64,000 nt of DNA from Ilyonectria destructans (lineage: Eukaryota; Ascomycota; Sordariomycetes; Hypocreales; Nectriaceae): NCBI GenBank assembly GCA_020740775.1, contig JAHEWK010000015.1, positions 1,612,001-1,676,000 on the forward strand. The letters are read 5' to 3'. The translations under genes were made by a program, and so were the position numbers. Below are positions 10,741 through 21,839 of the stretch, in pieces. Numbering within the stretch: the first letter of the stretch is position 1; every line of letters starts with the position of its first letter. The notes beneath the pieces were generated by a model, which was given only the letters and a program-made list of their open reading frames with translations, was not told the origin of the DNA and made no database searches.

Positions 10741-11641
10741 GCTATAAGCGTGTTAGCTAGGGTTTATTGGCTTTGGGGAGTTGACAGGCGGTATTTACAT
10801 GACGAATTTGTCAACCCGATGAATTAAGTAGACTTAAGTGACCAAGATGGACTGGGTGAGCCAAGTTGGAGGTATTAAGTAGAAGCCTTCATAGCAGCAA
10901 GAAGAAGTGCAAAGATGATGAAGCGAACCAGCTGCGCTCCCAGAAGGTGGAGATGCCAATACGAGGATGCCGTGGCACTAACAGCCTAACAGGGCGAAGA
11001 GAGTTCACACCAACTTCTTAAATCCCCGCTTATCATCTCAAAAAGCGGGATCATTTGACAGAAAGGACCATGTTAATTTCGCATGGAACCCTCGGAATCT
11101 TGTGCAGTGGATAATGTTGGTTTTGACTTTTGAGATAATGCAATCGAGTTCGTGCCAGCTGCCTCGTGTCGGCAAGCGATATGTCGGTGTGTTGCCTGAA
11201 GTCTAAATTAAATGAGTGTCATTTTTCAAGGAGCGAGATGCAAGATTCTAACGTCGAGACCACCAGGGCAGAAATGGATTAGGGATGAAGCACTGCGCAT
11301 TTACCCCAGTTACTGGCCCGACGGCACCGGTGTACTCAGATCGAGCATGCGAAGAAGCGTCCTCGCAGCAGGAACAAGAACATTATCAAGGAGTGGGTTA
11401 CCGTAAAGTAGGACCCGTGGGAACCTCCTTGCAATTACAGTCTCGAATGGCAAGTTGTGGTACGTAATTCACCGAGCCCTGGGCAAAGAACTGACCACAA
11501 TTCCGTACGCTTCGCAGTAGTGTTTTCTTGACAGACGCTCCTGTCGAGCAGACGAAGCGAAAGGCTGAATTCTTCTTAAACCCTGGGGCGAAGCACTTCG
11601 CGCAGATGCATTTCAATATATGAACCTGTCGATAGGTGGAA
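10741..11641. other. Intergenic
   Basis: About 900 bp with only short unrecognised open frames on both strands. Confidence 0.45.
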
Positions 11642-11884
11642 TTAATCCTCAAGGAGGTACCTATATTCCTGCCACTTTACCCTGATGTCCTCGCCACCCA
11701 TGTCACGCTCGAGCCCTAACCATGTCGCCCACTCCTGGCAACGCCGGAGTTTCCAGGCAACTTTGATAAAGTCCGCGGTAGTCCACACGGGGACGAGGTC
11801 GATGATCTCGTTGGCAACGAGGTCGAGAAGATGGAGAAACTCCATGAGCTCCATCGTCCCTAACAGACTTCCCTGTTGTGACAT
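11642..11884 (-). CDS. Hypothetical protein, 80 aa (doubtful)
   Basis: ATG-started minus-strand frame with a charged and aromatic composition typical of real protein (MELMEFLHLLDLVANEIIDL, KVAWKLRRCQEWATWLGLER). No family recognised, no signal peptide, and no clear upstream exon. Could be the last exon of a decayed gene. Confidence 0.3.
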   Translation of the reverse strand: MSQQGSLLGTMELMEFLHLLDLVANEIIDLVPVWTTADFIKVAWKLRRCQEWATWLGLERDMGGEDIRVKWQEYRYLLED

Positions 11885-12404
11885 GCCAAAGTGATATAAC
11901 GACGTGCTAGAGTGCTAAAGTGATGTATATCAACTATGAACATGTACGCAACAGTTCCGCGAGATGGCCGGTGCCATTGAACTTGCCAGTCTTTTGAGAA
12001 TAAATGAGATCGAATGCCAGAAGTGCGTAGGAAAATCTCAGTTGGTGCATCCCAATGCAAAGAAGGACCTTTGTTCCTATAATTGATGAGGGGGAGACCC
12101 TTCAAGTGCCGGTTTACTAAAGCTCTCAGCACTGCGCCACCGGACATTTCCGAGGACTCGCCAACTAAATTTTCGCTAACGGTCTGGTTCAATCTCTGGT
12201 TCCTCATCCCTGTGATCTAGCTCCTCCCTATTTGTATAAGACAGCTGGCTATGCCGACCTCCTTGCTAGGTCTCACACCTTATAAAGAGGGCACACCAAC
12301 ATTATGTTATTAAATGACATGAATTCATCTTTAACTGAACTACTAACTCTAGCTACCTGAATTTTCGCCATATTAACTTTTAAACTCACCCCCTCCAACC
12401 CTGC
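11885..12404. other. Intergenic
   Basis: Nothing convincing. A 115-codon minus-strand frame (11860-12207) is not recognisable. Confidence 0.4.
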
Positions 12405-13228
12405 CTAGAGCACCTTGGTCGATGACTTATCAGGGTACTGGAACGCGCACCAGATCCCGAGAACCTCACCGCCCTCGAGGAAGTCTGGGCGCGAGAGCGT
12501 GCCTGTGGTACTGTCATAAAGTACTCGGCACTCTGAACCTGGAGCTTTGGTTTCGGCCTGCGTCAGATGTCCCATCGTCACAGGAAGAACCTCGTGTTCG
12601 CAATCGCTGTAGAAGGCGATCCACCGAATCGTCGCCTGAAAATCGCACTCACACTGCTCGAGACCGACTTCCTCTCTTCCGTTGTGAACAGCGCGCAATT
12701 GGCCTCCTGGTTACAACATAAAATCAGCCGTCTTTACAACACACCAGCGTTTTCTACTGTAGACGAAACAGACAAGTTAGATGTTTACTCACCTTGATAG
12801 CTCGTAGGTAGTGCAACCACCAGTGAGCCAAAATAGGTGTGTCCACGGGGAGTATCAAAATGCGGCTTGAATATGCCCGATGGAGCGGAATACACGTTCA
12901 GCTCGTAGAGCTTGTCGACAACGCCCCATCGCTCCACGGCCGGCTAATTTCCAGCCCTGATGATGCCAGGTTGGAGCTTGAAGCCGACGGCGTCCACAAT
13001 CCCACAGTCATAAGGGCTGAAATTGGTTGCCAAGCCATTGCTGTTCATCGCTCCGGCTCTGCGAATCTTTTCATCCAAAACATCTTGGCCGTCACGCCCG
13101 AAAGTAGCCAGCTGGCAATCCTCCACCATCTCCTCCAGCCTGTTCTCCGACGGTTTCGGGGCGGGGGTCAAGGTCCGAGAGTAAAGCGAGAAGGGACCGG
13201 GCGACGTGCCATCGGCTTGACAATTCAT
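12405..13228 (-). pseudogene. Decayed 2OG-Fe(II) oxygenase-domain gene
   Basis: On the minus strand, consecutive blocks match fungal proteins with a prolyl-4-hydroxylase-like 2-oxoglutarate/Fe(II) oxygenase domain: FGRDGQDVLDEKIRRAGAMN, ATNFSPYDCGIVDAVGFKL, then VDKLYELNVYSAPSGIFKPH followed by FDTPRGHTYFGSLVVALP (the H-x-D iron ligands are in KPHFDTPRG), and after an intron (about 12716-12796) GGQLRAVHNGREE, IRWIAFYSDCEHEVLPVTMG. The frame has an in-frame TAG at 12944-12946. The segment that normally follows the distal histidine (TLTYNL-type) is missing, and the protein ends early at 12405. The stop might be avoided by a weak 48-bp intron, but the missing C-terminal core still argues for a broken gene. 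N-terminal exons beyond 13228 were not found. Confidence 0.65.
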
Positions 13229-13822
13229 CCCATCAAGTGGAACAACGCTGACCTTGATTTAGAAACGTCTTGTCTTCTCAATGCAATTCTTCGAAGCTAT
13301 CTGCGACCAAGAAAAAGTAGCCGGGGCCGAGCTTCTCTAGATACAGGGTAATGCAAACGATTAAATACCCCAGGCCTTCTTCAACCTTACGAGTCATTGC
13401 AAGCACCCTACTTTAAGAACTCACGCTTGCTCTTCCAGTCGTACGGCCTAAGAAAGTAGCTTTGCGTGGCCCAATCTCGGAGAAACGCTCACCTTGTTGG
13501 TACCGCTACACTCGCCAGTAGAAAGAAGGGAAGAAGAGACAAACAACACTATCCCTTTTAGATCCCTTTTACGTCATCTGTATGTATAAGAACGCTTTAG
13601 GTACCTCGGCAGTTTATGCTGAATAATCGTTGAGAGGGGTAGTGTCAGCTTTCGGTGGTGTTATATAAAAGCTCCGTCCTACCCGGGACTCCAACTCGCA
13701 TATAAATTGCCCAAGTGGCCTACCATAGAGATTTTATTCTAAATTATTCAAGATTCCACTTCACGTTCATCTTCTATTCGTAAATACAAACTAAAAATCA
13801 ACTCGCATTTATTCCCCATGAA
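13229..13822. other. Intergenic with a TATA box
   Basis: No gene recognised. TATATAAAA at 13662-13670 lies about 155 bp upstream of the small frame at 13823 and may be its promoter. Confidence 0.45.
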
Positions 13823-14023
13823 ATGGAATCCTCCAAGGATCAACAGCCACAATCTACAACCCAAGAACTGGACCAGAACCTACAGATAGGATCTGAAAAG
13901 CCGTCATCGTTGAAGTTCAACCCAAGCAGTCATCCAAATCCAGATGACATTTCATTAAAAGGTACTCCAGTTCCAAAAGGAGTACCAGCCTGGGCATCTT
14001 GGCCACCTCTATCTCCTTATTAG
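13823..14023 (+). CDS. Hypothetical small hydrophilic protein, 66 aa
   Basis: ATG-started frame, rich in Q, S, P and D, with a C-terminal tryptophan/proline motif (GVPAWASWPPLSPY). A TATA box lies about 155 bp upstream, and an A-rich leader precedes the ATG. No family recognised. Low-complexity composition suggests an intrinsically disordered peptide. Coding status is uncertain because it is short and lacks introns. Confidence 0.4.
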   Translation: MESSKDQQPQSTTQELDQNLQIGSEKPSSLKFNPSSHPNPDDISLKGTPVPKGVPAWASWPPLSPY

Positions 14024-14843
14024 GTTAGTGCAATCATGATTTGAGACAATGAGAGTGTATTCTTATTGGTTTCTAGAGCAACCTCTTTTCCGCAATGACT
14101 GCCTTCTGCTGCCGACTAATGAACTCGGTACATACCATTAGCTTTGGCCAAGGATTGGTTAATCGAGATACTATAGCGCCACTGAGCATACGCCTAGCGT
14201 GATTATGTAGCGTCGGGTCCTTTAAAGGTTTTCTTTGCTAGGGCAGATCATAGAAAAGAGGAAGCGTTCGAGAGATGATGGAAGCCAATCCCGAGAAAAT
14301 CGGCGGATTTGACAAAATATTATAAGTTTCCTAGCGAGGTTTCCATCTCGCGCTTCCAGTCAGATACTTAACTAATCGTAACTCATGCCGTGTATGTAGA
14401 TATTGAGTTAAACATCTGGCGCAGTCTCCAAGACACCTATAACAAGACTTGTCCGTGAGCCTAGCACTGAATCGCGCACTGCAGCACCGGTGTCGTCGAA
14501 GCCAAAGTCTTTTGCCTCCTCATTCTTCCGTCAGCATTCTGCTACTTCGAGTCATATCGGCGGATCCTCTCTCGCCACTCCCGGCCGATATTGAAAGGGG
14601 TCGAACGCAGAAGATCAAGAAGAACGGACTAAAGACAAGGGATAGTCATAGGGGGGTATTGCTAAGGATAGTAATAATAATAGTTTTAGAAAACAGGTTC
14701 GGCTACTGAGTTACAGACGTCAAAATAGTGCCGCTTGGTGAGATGTCAAAACGAGTAAGGTCGTTGGTGAATTGGTTTAGTAAGTCTCATACAGGGGTAA
14801 CTTTCGAAAAACTGTACATGCTACTACAATCTCGCAACACGTT
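14024..14843. other. Intergenic
   Basis: No gene recognised between the small frame and the 3' end of the ZIP transporter gene. Confidence 0.5.
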
Positions 14844-15980
14844 TCATGCCCACTTGCCAACCAAGGCCATAATTCCAGCGCCAAGAAACAAGCAAACAAC
14901 CATGAAGGAAAGACGAGTTTTGTCATTTGTTCGTTCGGGGTTGAATAGGAAATCTCGCGCAAGCATCTCGACGAAACCGGTGTAGATGAGAATGCCGGCC
15001 GAGATTGAGTCAAACAGCCCGTTGACAAGATTGGCCGTGTAGGATGAGTTGTCATACGTGGTTCGCAGCCCCAGACCGATGGCAATGGCAATAGGGGTGG
15101 TCAGACCATAAGCGGCACATAGCAGCCATGGCATGCTGGAGAGACGACTCGGAAATGGGATTGCACTAAGTCTGGCTCCGATGCCGAGACCTTCGAAAGA
15201 CTGATGAAAGACCAAGACAGGGAACAAGGAGTCGAAATCGGAGCGGCCGGCCACTCCCAAGTTTAACCCAATGAAGACGCTGTGAAAGAGGACTCCGAAT
15301 TCCAGAATGAGAAAGGCCGCAATCTGCGTCATAAAAGCGAGTTCCGTTTCTGAGGAGTTGCCTGAAAGATTCTTCAGCTCCATCATGTCGCCATATGTTT
15401 TCTGGCTCTTTGATGAGGCGCGCCCCTGTTCGAGAGAGTCGTCCACGTCTCCCGAATGTAGTTGTTGATGTGTGTTCCTCCTCCCTGTGCTCGTAATGGT
15501 GTCCTCAACTTCAGCCACGTTGTGGAGTGAGCCGTAGCGCATTTTAACGTAGTATTCTGCAATGAAATCCAGCAAGAAGGTGATCATGGCTGCAGAAAGA
15601 GCAATAGCTGGTGGCCATGAGTATCCGGCCCAGCCACCAGTCATGCCGACGCACGAGGCTGGACCGATCTCCGAGTACGCAGGGTCAAGCAGATGAACAA
15701 AGGCAGTGGCGATGATTACGCCTGAGCCAAAATATCGAGCGAAAAGATAGACGTAAAGAGGAATTTTGAGGCGGGGCACGCGGGTCGCCAGCACCGGGAA
15801 GAATGTCACGGCGGTCGAAATGGCGCCGATGACGAAGATGGACCCTATTCGTACGCCTAGATCGCCATCGTACTGGTTTCCAGCTTCTGCCAAATAACAG
15901 GTAATTCGAGTTTGTAGAGATCCATCCCCCAAAGCGTCGGTGAGGTTGACGCGTGCAGGGTCAAACGCAGAGTCGGCCAT
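14844..15980 (-). CDS. ZIP-family zinc/iron transporter, 378 aa
   Basis: Imports zinc (possibly iron) across the plasma membrane. Single exon, starting at ATG 15980. Hydrophobic segments sit at about residues 44-65, 78-98, 122-142, 225-245, 252-275, 288-310, 320-342 and 358-376, giving the eight helices of ZIP proteins. The paired helix IV/V transport-site motifs are present: HSVFIGLNLGV and FHQSFEGLGIGARLS. The first metal-site histidine is in IIATAFVHLLDPAY. Between helices III and IV is the usual variable cytoplasmic loop (about residues 150-220), here charged and containing some histidines (RRNTHQQLHSGD). Length and layout match fungal Zrt1/Zrt2-like proteins. It lies 4.4 kb from an iron-permease-like gene, so both may serve metal uptake. 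Confidence 0.93.
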   Translation of the reverse strand: MADSAFDPARVNLTDALGDGSLQTRITCYLAEAGNQYDGDLGVRIGSIFVIGAISTAVTFFPVLATRVPRLKIPLYVYLFARYFGSGVIIATAFVHLLDPAYSEIGPASCVGMTGGWAGYSWPPAIALSAAMITFLLDFIAEYYVKMRYGSLHNVAEVEDTITSTGRRNTHQQLHSGDVDDSLEQGRASSKSQKTYGDMMELKNLSGNSSETELAFMTQIAAFLILEFGVLFHSVFIGLNLGVAGRSDFDSLFPVLVFHQSFEGLGIGARLSAIPFPSRLSSMPWLLCAAYGLTTPIAIAIGLGLRTTYDNSSYTANLVNGLFDSISAGILIYTGFVEMLARDFLFNPERTNDKTRLSFMVVCLFLGAGIMALVGKWA

Positions 15981-17063
15981 GACTGAAGCTTTCTCGACGT
16001 ATGTTCAAATGGAAGCGAGTGGCTGGTGTTTTCGTAGCTAGTGGTAGAATTTGGGTGTAATGATGAACAGATGAACGGGTGAGAAATTTGGTAACTATGA
16101 GAATGAGGCAGACTTGCCACGCTGTAATTTATATCAGGAAATCTCTCAGGCTAAAATGAAGAACATTGCCGATACTGCCGTTCAGGACGGAGACAATACG
16201 GATTTGTTTTCAAATCCAGCTGAACGGTTTGCCGATTGAGCCGTTTGAATTGCTTGGTTATACCCCCACATTCATCAAAAGTGTACCTTGATGGCCTTGG
16301 GGCCGCCTATCAGACAAGCTAATAACCGTATGGTTGCCGGTTAGCCGAGAGGTGAAGACGATTCTTCTGCCTTGCCTTACGACTGTCAGGTTGCGATTTA
16401 AGAAAAGAAGAAAGATGACAACGAAGATCCCAACGAGATCTGAATGCCATTTATATATGAGAATTTGAGAAACGGCTCTCGAAATTTTGCGCCATTTCAT
16501 CCGCATTCAGCGAGTCTAGGCGCGAGAAAGATGGAAAGAGAGAGATAGAGGGAGATAAAGAGATCCCCAGCGGTTTCCCAGCCATCAAGGTTCACTGGCT
16601 CTATCTGTATTATTTGCTAGACGACAACCCCACAGCTAATCGACATCGTCGCGCGGTAATTTGTAATTCGCCCGTGAGGTGCCTCGGAGCTTAACAAGGG
16701 TAAACGGCATGCGCAAGCTGGGGTCTGAGATTCAGCATTCTCTGTATTTGTAAGACTAAGTAAGGGGTCCAAATCGGGTAGTTTTAGTGTAAGATGTCCC
16801 ATATAGGGGGCGGCCCGGGGTTCTGTTCAAGTTGTAAACTTCCATAGCCTGGGGTCGACGCCACAGGCACTACCACTTTATTAATAATATGGACAGCCCT
16901 GTCAAGCAAAGGAATCCCCCTTGCATACTAATACTGTATTTCCATCCCGTCTAGCAGCCAGCATTGATTTAAATATCAATCAGACGCGGTCTCACTTGCG
17001 CTTGAATACCCCATCAACAAAACTTCATCACCTGCATTGAAGCCAACACCACAAGTTGTCAAC
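15981..17063. other. Intergenic
   Basis: About 1.1 kb including the ZIP gene promoter (minus strand). Short open frames at 16258-16506 and 16617-16802 are not recognisable. Confidence 0.5.
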
Positions 17064-18864
17064 ATGGTTTTACTATGACTGTTCGCTTCTGCTTCAGTTC
17101 TAGCCTTTGCTAGCAACGCCCTTGCACAAAGGACATCGTCTTCCGAGGACCTTATCGCCCGGGGGATCGAGGTTCTGGGGAGCAGCGAGAACCTCGAGGC
17201 AATCCAAGATGTTGCCTATGTGGGTGGAGGGTATGCATGATCTGAAATTATTATCATTGGCCCCTTATATGTTTGTCTTCCTTGCTAAACCATAACAGGG
17301 TGTTTCGTTCCAAGACCATGCCCCAGACATTTAGTCTCACTAGCCTCGATCAGACGGTGGCTAGTGCCGGCCGCCAGAACGTTTCCTTCTTGTTTGATGA
17401 GGGTTTTGTGAAGCAGCGCATCGACAGATTCCAAGGAATAGGACGTGCGTGGATAGACACTCCATATTACCATGCGCCTTGGGAAGGTGATTGCTGACTC
17501 GACGTCCTCCAGTGTTCTTCATATACGGCCACCCTGACCTCGAGCCCCTCGACTTTTCCCTTGTTGTTCAGGGTGGTGATGATGCCTTTGCTGTCGCCAT
17601 TTGAGGAAGCTACTCTCTTTTCACGCTGGGTGCGCCACCTGAAAGATACAGAGATGGTGAGAGGCTTGCTCAACAGCAACATACACGACCCCCGTGGTCA
17701 CTACATGCATCACTAATCTTCCATGCCCCTAGGTTTCTTGGCAGCCTTTCTCGTCAACGAGGCAACGAAAATGCCACCCTTGCTTCTAACGATGGTGAGT
17801 TACCTCCTTTGATAATTCGAAAGGGAGATGGGGAGCTGCTTCAAAATACGGCTAATAACTCATCCTCGCAGATTCTGTCGGACAACAACCACACTTTTCG
17901 CTTGGAACAAACCAACGCCCGCATCGAGCTACCAGCGGGTATAGCACACGCCTAAGTGTTCTCATTCTGCGTGCCTGTGTTTTTATTCTAGCCTATGCAA
18001 CTTCTCCCATAGTCTACCACAGGACCTTCGGAATCTCAGTGGTCTTAGATCAAGCTACGCACCTATCTTATTCATTCGTACGAGAACCACAGTTTCTTCG
18101 GTCCTTTTATCCACGATTTCCTTCTTCACGACTACACGACTGTCAACGGGATCAAGTTCCCTCGTCGTTTCAAGAATACCTACAATCGCGAGCACCATTT
18201 GATGGATTATCTCGTCGCTGATGTGCTTGTCAACACGGGGATCGACTTGCAGCGCTTCGACGGGCCTCCCGACCGTCTCCCAATCCATGCGCCGAGGCGT
18301 GACAGACTGTCTAGCCCACCCACCATCACCATGATCACGCCTATGGTATTGTTGACTAGGTGGCTGCTGGAACAAAGATCATCGCCCTAGATGAAGCCGT
18401 CAGCTACTATTCGGCCTTCCCAGGAGATCGATTTGTCACTTATTCGTTAGTACCTGCTCCTGGCTAGTCAAGCCGAGTTAAGTCGAGAACAATTGCTGAA
18501 GTTTCTCGTCCTCTGACTCTTAGGAATGGCGACATCCAGGCCAGCTTCGTGCACATGGAAGGCTCGCTTCACTCGACTTACTACGGCTACGCCCATGTCG
18601 CGCCGCGGTGCACCACCGCCAACAGCACAACGCTGGTCTACGACGCAGACTGCCTACGCGAACCTTGTTCGAGCGTCTCTCAATAGTGGCTCGGCTGTCA
18701 ACGGGGACAGCCCGCTGCACTGTGGCGTGCGGTTGGTGGAGCTCGGTGCCGGCCTCGAGATCGGGAAGCTGTCCAGCGCCTCGAGAGGCAGCACGGTACA
18801 CGCCGTGTCCCTTGACGTCGAGGGCCAGACGCGACGATTCGGCGAAGGCCATTGTGTTGCTCAA
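17064..18864 (+). pseudogene. Decayed secreted metallo-beta-lactamase-fold protein
   Basis: Several frames together spell most of a fungal secreted metallo-beta-lactamase-superfamily protein. The start ATG (17064) is followed by a stop at codon 5 (17076-17078), then a hydrophobic signal-like stretch (SASVLAFASNALAQ). Later blocks are EDLIARGIEVLGSSENLEAI, MPQTFSLTSLDQTV, FFIYGHPDLEPLDFSLVVQG, HSFFGPFIHDFLLHDYTTVN with KFPRRFKNTYNREHHLMDYL, and KIIALDEAVSYYSAFPGD. The zinc motif THHHHDHAYG is intact at 18318-18347. Breaks include TGA at 17602-17604 (where Arg is expected in AIRGSYS-type sequence), TAG at 18357-18359 just after the zinc motif, and several frame changes. Putative introns remain (for example near 17231-17299). 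Overall a full-length but dead gene. Confidence 0.75.
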
Positions 18865-20086
18865 CGAAGTGAATTGAAGACTTACCCTAATATATAACTG
18901 ACCTGAACCCCCTAAAACCTTCGCCTGTGAACCTTCGACCTAGAAACCCTCCGCCCCCCCAGATGACTTATAAAGCAGCTGACTTTTCGCCTTTCCCTTT
19001 GCGTAATATAGTTGGAAGATACAACCATCGTGGTGCGGTGCCAAAGAAGGCTTCAGGAACAACCGAGACAAACAAACCCTTCTTAGGACGGTAAACCGCA
19101 GAGCCCACAGCAACTACTTCGTATGCCCTCATAAAAGGGGTTCTTTCACTTGAAGAGGGTGGCCGGTCGGATGAGCCGAGATGGGGGTCTGGATCCTCGG
19201 AGATGGCTGAAGGCGCCGCAGCCTAATGCCGCTTCTCGATCTGGCTCAAGGCGAGGAAGAAGCACCAATCACCACATAGTGGTCGTATCACCGAGACTGT
19301 TATTCCGAGAGGGTTGCCGTCATTGGTTCGAAACGGCATTACGGCACATGGGTACGAAGATGATGTCAGGGCACTGCCACAAAATATCTCGCCATGATTT
19401 GTTGGGGCCGGGGCCGAAATGAGTAACTTCATTGTGGGGCAACGGATAGTGTGCCTAGCGTTGGGAGGCGTTGTTGTGGAGGGCACTACATTTTGCCAAC
19501 GACAATTACATGTTTCATCGTGGGAAGAGTTCGTTATGTCATCTCAGACTCTCAGCTACCCAAGCTGGCTAATACCACTCACATTTGCGTCTTCTTCGAT
19601 GATATGTTCAAGATAATACTTACCCACATCTTCCAATCGCGTTCAAAGAGCGGATCACAGCGTATAGAAGGATATCTGCACGGGTTTGCAGGAGACTAAG
19701 GAGAAAGCACATGTAGGTCGTATAGAACTTACAGCGCAGATTAACAGGCTACTGAGGGCCAACGGAAGAAACGGCAAATAAGGGACCTAGAGTTGGTGAG
19801 GGAAAAAAAATGAAAATTTGGCCACCTTCACCGCTCGATCACTTTTAAGGGTTCTAGACTCAATCCATGGGAATACATAACAACGCGCGCGTCGTCCACC
19901 TGAATCCCGTTTCTTTTAATTCTCATGTCAACAGTTCCTGACAAGCTCTTTACAGACTCTACTGTCACTTGACCTCTCAATTCGTCGTCGAAGCCATTCT
20001 TGTATCGGCACATTGCTTCCATCTACGGCAGATCCAAGCCTGGTACTTGACTCATCCACCCCGGCACTCTACCTATTCTCAAGTCG
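18865..20086. other. Intergenic
   Basis: About 1.2 kb. Open frames of 65-90 codons around 19150-19700 on both strands are not recognisable and may be decayed sequence. Confidence 0.4.
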
Positions 20087-20182
20087 ATGGAATCCCTTCA
20101 GCCGCCTTTGGATACCCATGGTTACCCTCCCGTAGATCAAGAGTCGGGCGTCTGGGCTCGTCTATCGCGGCAGACACCTTGA
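20087..20182 (+). promoter_or_regulatory. Upstream ORF in the leader of the iron-permease-like gene
   Basis: A 31-codon frame starting MESLQPPLDTHGYPP lies 155 bp before the splice-supported leader end. It is separate from the main frame and would be an uORF if transcription starts upstream of 20087. Confidence 0.35.
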
Positions 20183-20257
20183 AATTCCCTTCGTCAATCC
20201 GATCGAGCCTCGATTGATTTGCCGACCCAATTATTTTGAGAAAGATTTATACCAAGA

Positions 20258-20310
20258 GTAAGTTGTGCCTTAAAAGCCGCTGTGATTTGATTCTAATATT
20301 CTTTGTCTAG
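20258..20310 (+). other. Likely 5'-leader intron
   Basis: GTAAGT donor, CTAATA branch-like sequence and CTAG acceptor bound a 53-bp intron in the leader, ending 26 bp before the ATG at 20337. Confidence 0.5.
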
Positions 20311-20336
20311 TTGATTAAATTGAGATAACGGGAACA

Positions 20337-21839
20337 ATGGCCGGCGTTTGGGATGCCATTCGAGCCCTTGGGGCGAAGGGCGAGATCGCCGAGGCTGCGT
20401 CCACGCAGAACGTCCATGTTATTATGGATCCTCCAGGTGAGAAATCGGGGAGTACCTGCGCAGTTAGTCCCAGGGCTTCGCTTCCAGACAATATCACTGG
20501 CTTCGTCCCCAGCGCTAAAGCCAGGCTTCTCGACCGCTGGCTCGATGTCGTTGTACGATTTGCTGGCTCCGAGCCCGTATTCCTATCCCTTATGTCTGGG
20601 CTCCTCATTTGGGCTTTCCTAGGGATCCGGTTCGGGCACTCTATGCAATGGGCGGTCGTCATCTCGAATATCCAGGCTATTGTCAGCTATATCTTCGACT
20701 CCTTCTTGATGCGTCAGCAACTGAACGACTATGATCGAGATATTCGAGCAGCAGCCATGCTCAGATCCCGAATTCACAGCCAGAAGCGTATGCTGCGCGA
20801 GATTGTCGCAAGCAACCGCTATAGACTGCTTACGGAGAATGAACTGAACCAGCTGAGCCAGACTATGGGCGACGCCAAACTCCCCACTGAGAACTGGCTA
20901 GGACGTGTATCAACTCTCCTCTCTGCCGTCCTAGGACACATCGTCACAGTTGGGCTTTTCTGGGTTTGCATCTTTGTCTGGATTGGGTTCGGCAAGTCTC
21001 TGGGATGGAGCGACCAGTGGCAGCTGTATATCAACTCCGCTACGTCGGCTTTAATGCTTCTGATCTTCGCCTTTCTTGCAAATATCCAAGAGCGCCATGG
21101 GGCGCACATTGAAAAATGCCTGGATATCCTCTTTGAGGTGGACTCTGCCGTTGAGTCTCAGCTTCGGACTATTACCGGGGACATTACACCAAACCCCGTT
21201 GTTACAGTTCCCGCACCCAACGTCGGCAGGCTCCAGAGGGCTATCTTCTATTACGCAGATGTGGTGGGTACTCTTGTGGGAATTGCCATTTTGATTACGG
21301 TGATAGCTGCCTGGCTAGCCGTCGGTCCTGTTATGTCCTTCAACTCAAATTGGTGGCTCCTCATTGGCACTTATGCTGGGTTGATTGGGATGAATGACGG
21401 ATTCGTGCTGGACAACGTCCAGTCGAAGCTCAATTCGTACGCGGACGATGCATTCAAGCAAGTCTATTACGATGACATGGGCCTCTTTGACGATATTCAT
21501 ACTCCCGAACAGGCCGAAAAACAAGTCCAGAAGATGACCATCAGCCAACGTCTATCTGCAAGGATGAGTCGCATCTGCTCCCACCCAGCCACTCTCGTTA
21601 TCGGATTTCTGTCTATTATCGGCCTACTCATGGGAGCAACTGCCATGAAATGGACAATGACTGGTCAGCTCCTCTGCAACGTCCCTCCGAGCATTATTGA
21701 GTCCTTCTTCATGATGGTTCTCATCACGAGCCACAATATGTCCGATGACAAGCGACGAGCTGATCTGCAAGCCCTGTATCTTCACCGACTTAAGTTGCTG
21801 TGCTGGGTAAAGGAAGTGAAGCTTCTGGGGGCAGAGTAG
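20337..21839 (+). CDS. Low-affinity iron permease-like membrane protein (FET4 family), 500 aa
   Basis: Predicted plasma-membrane metal permease of the low-affinity iron transporter family (PF04120 type). Single exon. Two related halves are visible: RWLDVVVRFAGSEPVFLSLM (about residues 62-81) with the following hydrophobic helices and FDSFLMRQQLND, and later a second membrane block around residues 310-375 with TYAGLIGMNDGFVLDNVQSK. Further helices lie at about 195-215, 230-250, 417-435 and 447-470. Between helices are charged linkers (RSRIHSQKRMLREIVASNRY). Length is normal for fungal members. Leader features (uORF, 53-bp intron) suggest post-transcriptional control. The substrate (Fe, and perhaps Zn or Cu) is inferred from the yeast relative. 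Confidence 0.85.
   Translation: MAGVWDAIRALGAKGEIAEAASTQNVHVIMDPPGEKSGSTCAVSPRASLPDNITGFVPSAKARLLDRWLDVVVRFAGSEPVFLSLMSGLLIWAFLGIRFGHSMQWAVVISNIQAIVSYIFDSFLMRQQLNDYDRDIRAAAMLRSRIHSQKRMLREIVASNRYRLLTENELNQLSQTMGDAKLPTENWLGRVSTLLSAVLGHIVTVGLFWVCIFVWIGFGKSLGWSDQWQLYINSATSALMLLIFAFLANIQERHGAHIEKCLDILFEVDSAVESQLRTITGDITPNPVVTVPAPNVGRLQRAIFYYADVVGTLVGIAILITVIAAWLAVGPVMSFNSNWWLLIGTYAGLIGMNDGFVLDNVQSKLNSYADDAFKQVYYDDMGLFDDIHTPEQAEKQVQKMTISQRLSARMSRICSHPATLVIGFLSIIGLLMGATAMKWTMTGQLLCNVPPSIIESFFMMVLITSHNMSDDKRRADLQALYLHRLKLLCWVKEVKLLGAE

Noticed and set aside
12839..13351. 170-codon plus-strand frame
   Set aside because: The minus strand of the same DNA encodes recognisable 2OG-Fe(II) oxygenase blocks, so this is a shadow.
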